Below are positions 4,985-12,396 of a stretch of 15,041 bases of DNA, piece after piece. The notes beneath the pieces were generated by a model that was not told the DNA's origin, did no database searches, and saw only the letters and a program-made list of their open reading frames with translations. The stretch is taken from NCBI GenBank assembly GCA_013151315.1, contig JAADIN010000191.1:1-15041 (forward strand). Reading direction: 5' to 3'. Made by a program: the position numbers and the translations under genes. Position 1 is the stretch's first letter; each line of letters begins with the position of its first letter. The DNA is from Planctomycetota bacterium. GTDB taxonomy: Bacteria; Planctomycetota; Planctomycetia; Pirellulales; Lacipirellulaceae.

Positions 4985-6152
4985 TTACTACGACTTGGTG
5001 ATTATCGGCGCTGGGATTCAAGGCGTGGGCGTTGCCCAAGCTGCCGCCGCAGCGGGTTATCGCGTCTTGGTGTTGGAACGCACGGCGATTGCTGCGGCAA
5101 CCTCGAGTCAGTCGTCCAAGTTGATCCACGGGGGGCTTCGCTATCTCGAGACAGGCCAGCTTCGGCTGGTTCGCGAAGCCCTGCGAGAACGGGCCCTTTT
5201 GCTCCGTTTAGCCCCCGATCTCGTAAAACTTGTCCCCTTTCATTTACCCGTTTATCGAGCAAGCCGCCGCAAGTCGTGGCAATTGCGGCTCGGCCTGAAT
5301 CTTTACCGAACACTGGGAGGAGGCAGATTTCAATCGCTTCGCAAGAGCGACTGGGACCAGCTAGATGGATTGGTGACCGAAAACTTGACGAGCGTCTTTC
5401 GTTATTACGACGGACAAACTGATGATGCTTTGCTGGCTCAAGCGGTGATGCGATCGGCCGAGTCGCTGGGGGCAGAACTCAAATTGCCAACGGAATTCGT
5501 AGCCGCCCGGCTTGAAGCGGACCATTGCCAAGTGGTCTATCGCGAGGGGACCGGCCCCGAGGCGAGACAACGAAACTGTCGTTGTGCAGCATTGGTCAAC
5601 TGCGCGGGGCCTTGGGCTGCTCGGCTCCTCGAAAAAGTCGAGCCGAAGCAAGCTCCTTTTGCCGTAGACTTGGTGCAGGGTAGCCATCTTTGGCTTGCGC
5701 TCGAGGCACCCAAAGGGTGCTATTATGTGGAGGCGCCCAGCGATGGGCGTGGCGTTTTTTTGCTTCCTTGGCACGGGGAAACGCTACTGGGCACCACCGA
5801 AACCCTGCACCAAGGACCTCCCGAGGAGGCCCGTACGCTTCCCGCCGAGACAAGTTATCTGCTTGAAACGTTGGCTCACTATTTTCCTCATCTGAGAGAC
5901 GTTTCTGAGCAGCAGATTAAACAAAAATACTGCGGCCTGCGGGTGCTGCCAAAAGGCGACGGTCGTCTCTTCAGACGTAGCCGAAGTGTCCTCCTTCACG
6001 GAAACCGACATCAAGCTCCTCGCTTGGTAAGCGTAATGGGCGGCAAGCTGACCACCTACCGCCTGACGGCCCAAAAAGTCATGAAAATGCTTGAGCCGTG
6101 CCTGCCCGCCGCTCAGGCAAAGGGAGATACGGCACGCCTGACGTTGAGTTGA
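4977..6152 (+). CDS. glpD: FAD-dependent glycerol-3-phosphate dehydrogenase (GlpD-type), short form
   Basis: The likely role is oxidation of glycerol-3-phosphate to dihydroxyacetone phosphate, passing electrons to the quinone pool at the membrane face. Residues 10-16 (IGAGIQG) with E34 form the FAD-binding Rossmann motif. SSKLIHGGLRYLE (46-58) and REALRERALLLRLAP (66-80) are strong GlpD signatures, and YDGQTDDALL (144-153), NCAGPWA (208-214), GTTET (272-276) and MGGKLTTYR (354-362) continue the family pattern. The protein has 391 residues, whereas classic GlpD has about 500. The C-terminal helical DAO_C domain is absent, and its sequence is not found in any frame of the following 350 bp, so this looks like a natural short form. 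The GTG start at 4977 overlaps the upstream stop (TGA 4982-4984) by 8 bp. A related DAO-family oxidoreductase with another substrate is possible; the neighbour supports glycerol-3-phosphate. Confidence 0.88.
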   Translation: MTDYYDLVIIGAGIQGVGVAQAAAAAGYRVLVLERTAIAAATSSQSSKLIHGGLRYLETGQLRLVREALRERALLLRLAPDLVKLVPFHLPVYRASRRKSWQLRLGLNLYRTLGGGRFQSLRKSDWDQLDGLVTENLTSVFRYYDGQTDDALLAQAVMRSAESLGAELKLPTEFVAARLEADHCQVVYREGTGPEARQRNCRCAALVNCAGPWAARLLEKVEPKQAPFAVDLVQGSHLWLALEAPKGCYYVEAPSDGRGVFLLPWHGETLLGTTETLHQGPPEEARTLPAETSYLLETLAHYFPHLRDVSEQQIKQKYCGLRVLPKGDGRLFRRSRSVLLHGNRHQAPRLVSVMGGKLTTYRLTAQKVMKMLEPCLPAAQAKGDTARLTLS

Positions 6153-6551
6153 GATTGAGGCTTTTATTGCCCCTTGATTAGAAAGCTGATACTCCTCAGA
6201 GTTTGAGTTTGGCATGGTGGAAGAACGATCTCAACAAGGCTTGATTGCTTCGCGTGTTACGAATCGTCTTGGCAGTCGACCTGCCGAGGTGCAAGACGTC
6301 ATCGGGAATAAAATCGCGGCGGCAGCCGTTCCACTTTTTAATTCCTGCGTCCTTCGGGAAAATTCTCATCACCGGCTGAACCAAGTAGCTTACTTCAGCA
6401 CAAAGAAAGGAATTCAAAACTGTTTTTTGAATCGGCTATTGACCAAACTTAAGACCGTCGCTGTCTCGTTCAACCGAGGGCTTCAAGACTCGCTGCCCTA
6501 TCTGTTAGAATGCTTGGCTCAGAAGACTTGCCCGCGACCAAGGAAAACCCT
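6153..6551. other. 399-bp intergenic stretch before xseA
   Basis: No convincing gene is seen. A plus-strand frame from 6214 and a minus-strand frame at 6196-6417 (73 codons) are open, but neither has a recognisable domain or a good ribosome binding site. No terminator with a T tract follows the glpD stop. The right end holds the likely xseA promoter. The stretch is more AT-rich than the flanking genes around 6310-6450. Confidence 0.5.
6482..6511 (+). promoter_or_regulatory. Candidate promoter of the xseA-xseB-ispA-dxs operon
   Basis: TAGAAT at 6506-6511 matches TATAAT at five of six positions. TTCAAG at 6482-6487 is a weak -35 box with 18-bp spacing. A start near 6518 would give a leader of about 34 nt that carries the AAGGA ribosome binding site at 6540-6544. 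The -10 box overlaps an upstream in-frame ATG (6510), which argues against starting xseA there. Confidence 0.4.
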
Positions 6552-7787
6552 ATGCCAACCACGATGCCTGCCGTCGATACGTCGAGCGGCAAGTCGGTGC
6601 TTTCGGTTACTCAACTGACGTCCCAACTAAAAGGGGTCGTCGAGCAGGAGTTTTCGGCCGTTTGGGTTGCTGGCGAGATTTCTAATTTCTCGCGTCCCCA
6701 GTCGGGCCATTGCTATTTTACGCTCAAAGACGACAACGCCCAATTGCGTGGGGTTATTTGGCGCGGCACGGCGGCCAAGCTCAAATTTGATGTTCACGAT
6801 GGCTTGGAAGTCGTCTGCCGTGGGCGGCTTGATGTCTATCCGCCGCGTGGCAGCTACCAGTTGGTGGTCGATCAGTTGCAGCCGCAAGGCATCGGGGCTT
6901 TGGAGCTGGCGCTTCGCAAGTTGCGCGAAAAGTTGGGCGAAGAAGGGCTCTTTGACGCCTCTCGCAAGAAGCCGCTGCCTGCTTTTCCGCGCCGGATCGG
7001 GGTGGTTACTAGCCCAACTGGCGCGGCGATTCGCGACTTTTTGGAGGTCTTACGCCGGCGCTGGCAAGGCGTCGAAGTCTTTGTTTTTCCTGTGCGAGTC
7101 CAGGGAGACAGCGCCGCGGCCGAGATCTCCCGAGCGATTGAGCAGGCAAACCGACTCGCGCCGTCGCTCGACGTTTTGGTGGTCGGCCGAGGCGGGGGGA
7201 GCCTCGAAGACCTTTGGGCGTTTAACGAAGAACCGGTGGTGCGAGCGCTTGCCGCTTCCCGCGTGCCGACCGTCTCGGCCGTCGGGCATGAGATTGACGT
7301 GACGCTTGCCGACTTAGCAGCCGATGTGCGGGCGTTGACCCCCAGTGAAGCCGCCGAGTTGGTGGTGCCCTCGGCTCAGGGAGTTGCTGAGTTAATGCAT
7401 AGTCTTTCGAGCCGAATGCAAAATGCGCTTGCTGTGCAGGTGGCTGCACATCGGAGTCGACTTGATGCCATCGTCAGCCGCCCTGCGTTTGCTAGGCCGC
7501 TCGATGGAGTCCACCACTTGAGTCGCCAAGTGGACGACTTGGGAACGCGATTTTCTGGGGCTATGCAAGTCAACTTGCGCGAGCAGCAGAGTCGGGTGGC
7601 TGCGATCAGCGGCAAGCTCGAAACGCTGAGCCCTCTAGCGGTGTTGCAACGCGGCTACAGCCTCACGCAAGATCCCGCCAGCGGTCGCCTGATTACCTCG
7701 ACCCAGTCATTGAAAAAGGGCCAGCAGATATCAACACGCTTGGCAGAGGGAAATATCACCAGCACCATCGATACGGTTGAAAAATAA
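6552..7787 (+). CDS. xseA: Exodeoxyribonuclease VII large subunit
   Basis: XseA is the catalytic subunit of exonuclease VII, which degrades single-stranded DNA in both directions to acid-soluble oligonucleotides and works in mismatch repair and damage clean-up. The 411-residue protein has an N-terminal OB-fold (about 16-110: SVTQLTSQLKGVVEQ, then VWVAGEISNF and SGHCYFTLKDD), followed by the catalytic domain. IGVVTSPTGAAIRDFLEVL (149-167), GRGGGSLEDLWAFNEE (212-227) and GHEIDVTLADLAAD (245-258) contain the conserved Asp, Arg, His and Asp residues of the active site. A long helical segment (about 275-360) and the C-terminal PLAVLQRGYSL motif (361-371) are normal. The frame is open to an ATG at 6510, but AAGGA at 6540-6544 with 7-nt spacing and the family N-terminus favour 6552. 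It is the first gene of an operon with xseB, ispA and dxs. Confidence 0.95.
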   Translation: MPTTMPAVDTSSGKSVLSVTQLTSQLKGVVEQEFSAVWVAGEISNFSRPQSGHCYFTLKDDNAQLRGVIWRGTAAKLKFDVHDGLEVVCRGRLDVYPPRGSYQLVVDQLQPQGIGALELALRKLREKLGEEGLFDASRKKPLPAFPRRIGVVTSPTGAAIRDFLEVLRRRWQGVEVFVFPVRVQGDSAAAEISRAIEQANRLAPSLDVLVVGRGGGSLEDLWAFNEEPVVRALAASRVPTVSAVGHEIDVTLADLAADVRALTPSEAAELVVPSAQGVAELMHSLSSRMQNALAVQVAAHRSRLDAIVSRPAFARPLDGVHHLSRQVDDLGTRFSGAMQVNLREQQSRVAAISGKLETLSPLAVLQRGYSLTQDPASGRLITSTQSLKKGQQISTRLAEGNITSTIDTVEK

Positions 7788-7856
7788 AACAAAAGTTAGC
7801 GTTGGCGGCAACGCCGAACCCTCACCACAGAACCCCAACCCCACATCAGCCTTCTC

Positions 7857-8213
7857 ATGGCCAAGAAAAAAACCGCGAAATCTAAAGAGACTAATTTCGA
7901 GCAGTCGCTTGAAGAGCTCGAAACTATCGTTGCGAAGCTCGAAGGGGGCCAGCTCGGCTTGGCCGAGTCGCTCGATTGCTACGAGCATGGCGTTCATCAC
8001 TTGAAGGCCTGTTATCATCAGCTCAACGAGGCCGAGCGCCGTATCGAGCTGGTCAGCGACCTTGATGCTTCGGGTCGACCTCGTACCAAGCCGTTTGAGG
8101 AATCGGGCGACGAATCGCTTGACGAGAAGCTTTCTGCCCGGAGCGGTCGGAGGAGCGTGAAAAAGAGCCGAAAAGCAAGCAGTGACGTAGACGATGGATC
8201 GTCGCTGTTTTAG
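7857..8213 (+). CDS. xseB: Exodeoxyribonuclease VII small subunit, with C-terminal extension
   Basis: XseB binds the long helices of XseA in several copies and is needed for exonuclease VII activity. Residues 13-67 (NFEQSLEELETIVAKLEGG onward, with LAESLDCYEHGV) are the complete helical hairpin of the family. The protein has 118 residues, against about 80 in most species. The extra 50 residues are a charged linker (RSGRRSVKKSRKASS) ending in DVDDGSSLF. An acidic stretch with a terminal phenylalanine recalls the tail of single-stranded DNA-binding protein, but this is an inference. The ATG at 7857 has no visible Shine-Dalgarno sequence and lies 69 bp after xseA; translation may depend on coupling or on an unusual leader. 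Dedicated large and small subunits side by side make the call secure. Confidence 0.93.
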   Translation: MAKKKTAKSKETNFEQSLEELETIVAKLEGGQLGLAESLDCYEHGVHHLKACYHQLNEAERRIELVSDLDASGRPRTKPFEESGDESLDEKLSARSGRRSVKKSRKASSDVDDGSSLF

Positions 8214-8230
8214 GATAGAGCTACTAGCCG

Positions 8231-8245
8231 CTAGCTGTTAGCTAG
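8231..8245. repeat. Small perfect hairpin between xseB and ispA
   Basis: CTAGCT (8231-8236) and AGCTAG (8240-8245) form a 6-bp stem with a 3-nt loop in the 67-bp gap between xseB and ispA. CTAG-rich copies lie just upstream (8224-8234). There is no T tract. It may be an intergenic repeat remnant or a processing site; the significance is low. Confidence 0.35.
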
Positions 8246-8280
8246 GCAGTTCTTTGCCATTCCCCTCGATCTTTCTCTCG

Positions 8281-9180
8281 ATGAACGCAAACATCAAAAC
8301 TCCTGCTCTGTCTATGCGAAGTCAAGAATTGCGAGAGTTGATTGAGGAGTCGCTGCGGCGTTTTATCGATTTCGACTCGGGTTGCCCGACTCGGCTCCGC
8401 GAGGCGATCGAATACAGTCTGTTAGCCCCTGGCAAACGGCTTCGTCCGCAGTTGGTGCTTTTTGCTGCTGAGGCTTGTGGTGGTGATATCGAAGAGGCTC
8501 TGCCGGCAGCGGCAGCGGTGGAAATGGTCCATGCCTATTCGCTTGTGCATGATGATTTGCCGGCGATGGATGATGACGACCTTCGCCGTGGCCGACCGAC
8601 GTGCCACATACAATTCGACGAAGCGACGGCCATTTTGGTGGGTGATGCGTTGCTGGCGAGGGCTTTTGAGGTGTTGGCAACTAAAATCCGTGTCGGCGAC
8701 CGGGCGGCCCGCTGTTGTGCGGTGCTGGCTGAGGCGGCAGGAGCTTCGCAATTGGTGGGAGGTCAGGCGGATGACCTAAATGGTAGAGTTCGCGAGAAGT
8801 CGCTTGAGCGATTAGAATCGATTCATCGGCGTAAGACGGGGGCTTTGTTTCTTGCATCGCTCCGCCTGGGCGCGATCGTGGCGGAGGCGACGACTGAGCA
8901 AGCAACGGCTCTCGATGAGTATGGCCAATGTCTTGGCTTGGCTTTTCAGATAGTTGACGACTTGCTGGATGTCTCGGGTTCGGAGAAGCAAGTTGGCAAA
9001 CGATTGGGTAAAGATGCGGAGCGGGACAAGACGACCTATCCCTTAGTGCTTGGCGAAGAGGCAAGCCGCGAGCGTGCCGAGGCGTTAATCGATCAGGCGT
9101 GTGAGGCGGTTGCCTTTTTTGGCGAGAAGGCAGACTCTTTGCGAGAACTCGCCCTGTTTGTCAGGCGGAGAAACAATTGA
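8281..9180 (+). CDS. ispA: Polyprenyl (farnesyl/geranylgeranyl-type) diphosphate synthase
   Basis: This all-helical trans-prenyltransferase condenses isopentenyl diphosphate with allylic diphosphates to farnesyl or geranylgeranyl diphosphate, the precursors of quinones, carotenoids and hopanoids. Counting from the ATG at 8281, the 299-residue protein shows LAPGKRLRPQLV (substrate lysine and arginine), the first aspartate-rich motif in HDDLPAMDDDDLRRGRPTCH, and the second in LAFQIVDDLLDV. GGQADDL and the KT of RRKTGALF are also conserved. The pattern fits bacterial IspA; the exact chain length cannot be read with certainty. Neither the ATG at 8281 nor an alternative TTG at 8254 has a Shine-Dalgarno sequence, so 8281 is chosen from the usual N-terminal length. 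The stop codon overlaps the dxs start (TTGA), so the two are coupled, and DXS supplies the precursors that this enzyme uses. Confidence 0.93.
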   Translation: MNANIKTPALSMRSQELRELIEESLRRFIDFDSGCPTRLREAIEYSLLAPGKRLRPQLVLFAAEACGGDIEEALPAAAAVEMVHAYSLVHDDLPAMDDDDLRRGRPTCHIQFDEATAILVGDALLARAFEVLATKIRVGDRAARCCAVLAEAAGASQLVGGQADDLNGRVREKSLERLESIHRRKTGALFLASLRLGAIVAEATTEQATALDEYGQCLGLAFQIVDDLLDVSGSEKQVGKRLGKDAERDKTTYPLVLGEEASRERAEALIDQACEAVAFFGEKADSLRELALFVRRRNN

Positions 9181-11072
9181 CTCAAGAAATTCTTTCCACG
9201 ATCCGTAGTCCCGACGACCTCGGCAAGCTGTCGCTGCCTCAGCTTGAGCAGTTGGCCGTCGAAATGCGCGAGGTGCTCTGCAATCTGGTCGCCTGCCGTA
9301 GTGCGCACTTTGCTTCGAATCTCGGGGTCGTGGAGTTGTGTATCGCGCTGCACGATACGTTTGATTTTCGTCGCGACCGCCTGATTTGGGATACGGGCCA
9401 TCAGATTTATCCGCACAAGCTGCTTACGGGCCGATTTTCGCAGTTTGATACGATGCGCACCAAAGGCGGGCTGATGGGTTATCCCAACCCGGCCGAGAGC
9501 GAGTACGACCTTTTTATGACGGGTCATGCGGGGGCTAGTGTTTCGACGGCACTCGGCCTGGCCAGCGGCGACGATTTGATGCGCAAGGACGAAGGGCGGC
9601 ATTCGGTTGCAGTGATCGGCGACGGTGCATTTCCTTCGGGCGTGGTCTTCGAAGCGATGAACAACTCGCGACGGCAGAGCGAAAAAATGCTGGTCGTGCT
9701 CAACGACAACCAGATGTCGATCTGCCCGCGTGTGGGCGGCATGGCCGACTATCTCGACCGGCTGCGGATCAATCCGATGTACACCGGTTTTAAGGAAGAG
9801 ATCGCAAACATTTTGGGCAAAGTGCCGCTGTTGGGTGATCCGACGGAGCGGTTTCTTGTGCAATTGAAAGAAGCCGCCAAAGCGGGGCTCAGTGGCGGGA
9901 TGATGTTCGAGGACATGGGTTTTCGCTATGTGGGGCCCATCGATGGCCACAACATTGGCCTGTTGCGCAAGTACCTAAAAATGGTCCAGCGCATTGAGGG
10001 GCCCGTTTTGCTGCATGTGGTAACCGAAAAGGGACACGGTTTCAAGCCGGCCACCGACGACCCGGTCTTGTTCCACGCCCCGCCGCAATTCGAGCGGCGC
10101 GAAGACCAAGTCGTCTCGATGAAGAAAAGCTCGTCGCGGGCGTACACGCATGTTGCTTCAGAGGCGATTGAATCGCAATTGCGCAATGATTCGCGCGTGA
10201 CGGTTCTTACGGCCGCGATGTGCCAAGGAAACAAGCTTGAAAAAATCCGCGACAAATTCCCTGATCGTTTCTTCGACACGGGCATTTGCGAATCGCACAC
10301 CGTGGCTTTTGCCGCCGGCCAAGCAAAGGCCGGCATGCGTCCGATTGTCAACATCTACAGCACGTTTTTGCAGCGTGCCTACGATCACATTTTCCAAGAA
10401 GTTTCGCTGCAAAATTTGCCCGTGACGTTTATGCTCGATCGGGGCGGTCTTGCGGGGCCCGATGGCCCGACGCACCACGGGGTGTTTGATTTTGGCTATC
10501 TGCGTGTGTTTCCTAACATGACCGTGATGGCTCCTGGCGATGCGCGCGACTTACCGGCAATGCTCGATTTCGCGCTAAAACACGAGGGCCCCTGTACGGT
10601 TCGTTACCCGAAGGCGACGGCCGTAGAGATCGAACGTGTGGTCGCGCCGATCGAACTTGGAAAAAGCGAAATTTTGAGCTGGGGCACCGATGGCTGTCTC
10701 ATTTCTTGCGGTGCCCTGCTTTCGCGCTGCGTCGAAGCGGCAGCGCGTCTTCGCGACGAAGGGCTCGACATCGGCGTCATCAACGCTCGGTTCCTAAAGC
10801 CGTTGGATACCGAGGTTATCTTGCGGGCAATACGCGAATGCCGTTTTGTTGTGACGGTGGAAGAAGCGGCCTTGGCGGGCGGTTTTGGTAGCGCGGTGGT
10901 CGAAGCGGCCGCCGACGCGGGGGTCGATGCGAGCCGCGTGCGCCGGTTGGGCATCTCCGATCACTACGTTGAGCATGGCGAGCGGGATGAATTGCTGGCC
11001 GATCTGGGGCTGGATGTGGCTGGAATGGTTGCGAGTTGCCGGGAGTTGGCCGGGGCTTCGGTCGAGACTTGA
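9177..11072 (+). CDS. dxs: 1-deoxy-D-xylulose-5-phosphate synthase (divergent DXS)
   Basis: DXS joins pyruvate and glyceraldehyde-3-phosphate with thiamine diphosphate to make DXP, the first step of the MEP isoprenoid pathway. The 631-residue protein has the full transketolase layout. The N-terminal domain contains NLGVVEL (48-54), WDTGHQIYPHKLLTGR (71-86) and the thiamine motif GDGA (148-151) to NDN (176-178). FEDMGFRYVGPIDGHN (244-259) is diagnostic of DXS. The middle domain has IYSTFLQRAYD (393-403) and DRGGLAGPDGPTHHG (421-435), followed by a C-terminal transketolase domain. Oddities: the usual GGH is SAH (42-44), the usual AEQH is CESH (371-374), and DRAG is DRGG. His44 and Glu372 are kept, so activity is likely. 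The start is TTG at 9177, inside the ispA stop, with GGAG at 9167-9170 and 6-nt spacing. Confidence 0.93.
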   Translation: MTQEILSTIRSPDDLGKLSLPQLEQLAVEMREVLCNLVACRSAHFASNLGVVELCIALHDTFDFRRDRLIWDTGHQIYPHKLLTGRFSQFDTMRTKGGLMGYPNPAESEYDLFMTGHAGASVSTALGLASGDDLMRKDEGRHSVAVIGDGAFPSGVVFEAMNNSRRQSEKMLVVLNDNQMSICPRVGGMADYLDRLRINPMYTGFKEEIANILGKVPLLGDPTERFLVQLKEAAKAGLSGGMMFEDMGFRYVGPIDGHNIGLLRKYLKMVQRIEGPVLLHVVTEKGHGFKPATDDPVLFHAPPQFERREDQVVSMKKSSSRAYTHVASEAIESQLRNDSRVTVLTAAMCQGNKLEKIRDKFPDRFFDTGICESHTVAFAAGQAKAGMRPIVNIYSTFLQRAYDHIFQEVSLQNLPVTFMLDRGGLAGPDGPTHHGVFDFGYLRVFPNMTVMAPGDARDLPAMLDFALKHEGPCTVRYPKATAVEIERVVAPIELGKSEILSWGTDGCLISCGALLSRCVEAAARLRDEGLDIGVINARFLKPLDTEVILRAIRECRFVVTVEEAALAGGFGSAVVEAAADAGVDASRVRRLGISDHYVEHGERDELLADLGLDVAGMVASCRELAGASVET

Positions 11073-11079
11073 ACAGTCC

Positions 11080-11322
11080 TCAACCTCCGAGCCCCATACG
11101 CAGAAACTTTTCTCCCGCGAGAGCGCCAGCCGTTTGCTCGAAATATCCGGCAGGCCATTCCGACGGTGAATCGCAGTACGCCCGCTGGTCGTCGGGCGAC
11201 AACACAATCGCGAGAATTTCCCCCTGCGCATCTCGCACTTCGACTCCACCAGCCTTGGCCTGTTTCAAAAGATGCTCGATAGACAAGCTCGAAGTCTCGG
11301 CATTCAGAATAAATGTGTTCAT
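11080..11322 (-). CDS. Small Phd/YefM-like antitoxin-type protein without a partner toxin
   Basis: This 80-residue minus-strand gene starts at an ATG at 11322, preceded by AAGGG with 6-nt spacing; an in-frame GTG directly upstream (11325) is less likely. The N-terminal pattern is a beta strand (MNTFILNA), a helix (SIEHLLKQAKAGG), and two strands with a turn (VEVRDAQGEILAIVLSPDD), which resembles the DNA-binding fold of Phd/YefM antitoxins. The C-terminal segment PAGYFEQTAGALAGEKFLRM resembles the neutralising tails of such antitoxins. No toxin gene (PIN domain or RelE-like) lies on either side: dxs converges on it with 7 bp between the stops, and nadK is divergent. It may be an orphan antitoxin, a stand-alone regulator, or an unrelated conserved small protein. 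The fold assignment is inference from pattern only; that the gene is real is fairly likely. Confidence 0.65.
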   Translation of the reverse strand: MNTFILNAETSSLSIEHLLKQAKAGGVEVRDAQGEILAIVLSPDDQRAYCDSPSEWPAGYFEQTAGALAGEKFLRMGLGG

Positions 11323-11430
11323 CACTCACCCTTCAACCAGCAATTTTGAAGCAATCGTTGCCGGGCGATAAGCGCCCGTTCTACCTAGCCATTGTACCAT
11401 AATCAGTTGACCGGGGTAGCCAAACCCAGC

Positions 11431-11459
11431 CTGACGTGGCCGCTGATCGCTGCTATGCT
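11431..11459 (+). promoter_or_regulatory. Candidate extended -10 promoter of nadK, implying a leaderless mRNA
   Basis: CTGACG (11431-11436) and TATGCT (11454-11459) are separated by exactly 17 bp, and TGC directly before the -10 box makes an extended -10 motif. The usual start site, about 7 nt downstream, falls on the A of the ATG at 11467. No Shine-Dalgarno sequence lies before that ATG, which fits a leaderless transcript. Confidence 0.45.
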
Positions 11460-11466
11460 AGAGTGC

Positions 11467-12324
11467 ATGAGCACCAACGCCTTCTCAAAAAAACGCCCTC
11501 GCGTGCTGATGCTTGCCGATGCGGCGAAGCCGGAGATCCAGCAGCGGGCAGCGGAGTTGCGGCCTGTTTTGGAAAAATATGTTGAGGTGGTTGCAGTGGT
11601 GGATGACTTTTCGGCCGGTCTCCCGTCGGTGGAAGTCGATTTCTCTGTCGTACTAGGCGGCGATGGGTCGATGTTGCGGGCGGCGCATGCGATGGAGTAT
11701 CAGCAGTTGCCGGTTCTGGGCGTGAATCTTGGGCGGCTTGGGTTTCTTGCGGATGTACAGCCAGAGCAGCTCGACGAATTACTGCCTCAGGTGGTAGCTG
11801 GCGAGTATCGGGTCGTTTCGCATCTGATGTTTGAGTGCGAAGTTCTACGAAAAGAAAAACCGCTGCTCCGAGTACTGGGACTCAACGAAGTGGCAGTGCT
11901 AGCAGGCCCGCCGTTTGCGATGCTCGATGTGCAGCTTTACGTTGACGGTGAACTGGCAACGACTTATAGTTGCGATGTTAGTACGCCCGTTGGCTCGACT
12001 GCCCATAGCCTCTCGGCGGGGGGGCCGATTTTGCGAAAAAACTTGCAGGCGTTTGTCATCTCGCCGATTAGCCCGCATACGCTCACCAACCGCCCAGTGA
12101 TCGACTCGGCCGACCGTGTTTACGAGTTGGCTGTGCCCCAGCCGAACGAGGGGACGTCGTTGGTGATCGATGGAAAAGTGGTTTGCCAATTGACGGTCGA
12201 GGATCGAATTCGTGTGACGAGATCGGAGGCCCAGTTTCAATTGATCGAAGTCCATGGGCATGGTTACTACCGCACTTTGAGAGAAAAACTTGGCTGGGGC
12301 GGGCGGTTGAAGCTTGAAAGCTAA
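11467..12324 (+). CDS. nadK: NAD kinase
   Basis: NAD kinase phosphorylates NAD+ at the 2' hydroxyl of the adenosine ribose, using ATP or polyphosphate, and is the only route to NADP+. The 285-residue protein has GGDGS (64-68, the GGDGT motif whose aspartate is catalytic), NLGRLGFLAD (87-96), the NE pair (140-141), and the substrate motif DVSTPVGSTAHSLSAGGPI (170-188). ISPHTLTNRP (201-210) and LVIDG (232-236) follow, as in the family. TPVGSTAH differs from the usual TPTGSTAY at two positions. The frame is open upstream to a TTG at 11392, but the ATG at 11467 gives a family-like N-terminus; an in-frame ATG at 11455 falls inside the candidate -10 box. A hairpin follows at 12333-12350, and the secreted-protein gene starts 72 bp downstream. 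Confidence 0.93.
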   Translation: MSTNAFSKKRPRVLMLADAAKPEIQQRAAELRPVLEKYVEVVAVVDDFSAGLPSVEVDFSVVLGGDGSMLRAAHAMEYQQLPVLGVNLGRLGFLADVQPEQLDELLPQVVAGEYRVVSHLMFECEVLRKEKPLLRVLGLNEVAVLAGPPFAMLDVQLYVDGELATTYSCDVSTPVGSTAHSLSAGGPILRKNLQAFVISPISPHTLTNRPVIDSADRVYELAVPQPNEGTSLVIDGKVVCQLTVEDRIRVTRSEAQFQLIEVHGHGYYRTLREKLGWGGRLKLES

Positions 12325-12332
12325 TGAAAGGG

Positions 12333-12350
12333 GCCGGCTTGGCAGCCGGC
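12333..12350. repeat. GC-rich hairpin after nadK
   Basis: GCCGGCT (12333-12339) and AGCCGGC (12344-12350) form a perfect 7-bp stem with a 4-nt loop, 8 bp after the nadK stop. There is no T tract; the sequence after the stem is GCTAACGGGGG. It could be a weak terminator or another dispersed intergenic repeat. Confidence 0.5.
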
Positions 12351-12396
12351 GCTAACGGGGGAAATTGACTCCAATCTCGGTGCAAGGAGGCGCATT

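Noticed and set aside
6214..6618. Plus-strand frame across the xseA upstream region as a missing GlpD C-terminal domain
   Set aside because: The translation shows no DAO_C-like pattern, and it runs over the xseA promoter and start.
9093..9950. 285-codon minus-strand frame opposite dxs
   Set aside because: It is antisense to well-conserved ispA/dxs sequence; such long shadows are common in GC-rich coding DNA.
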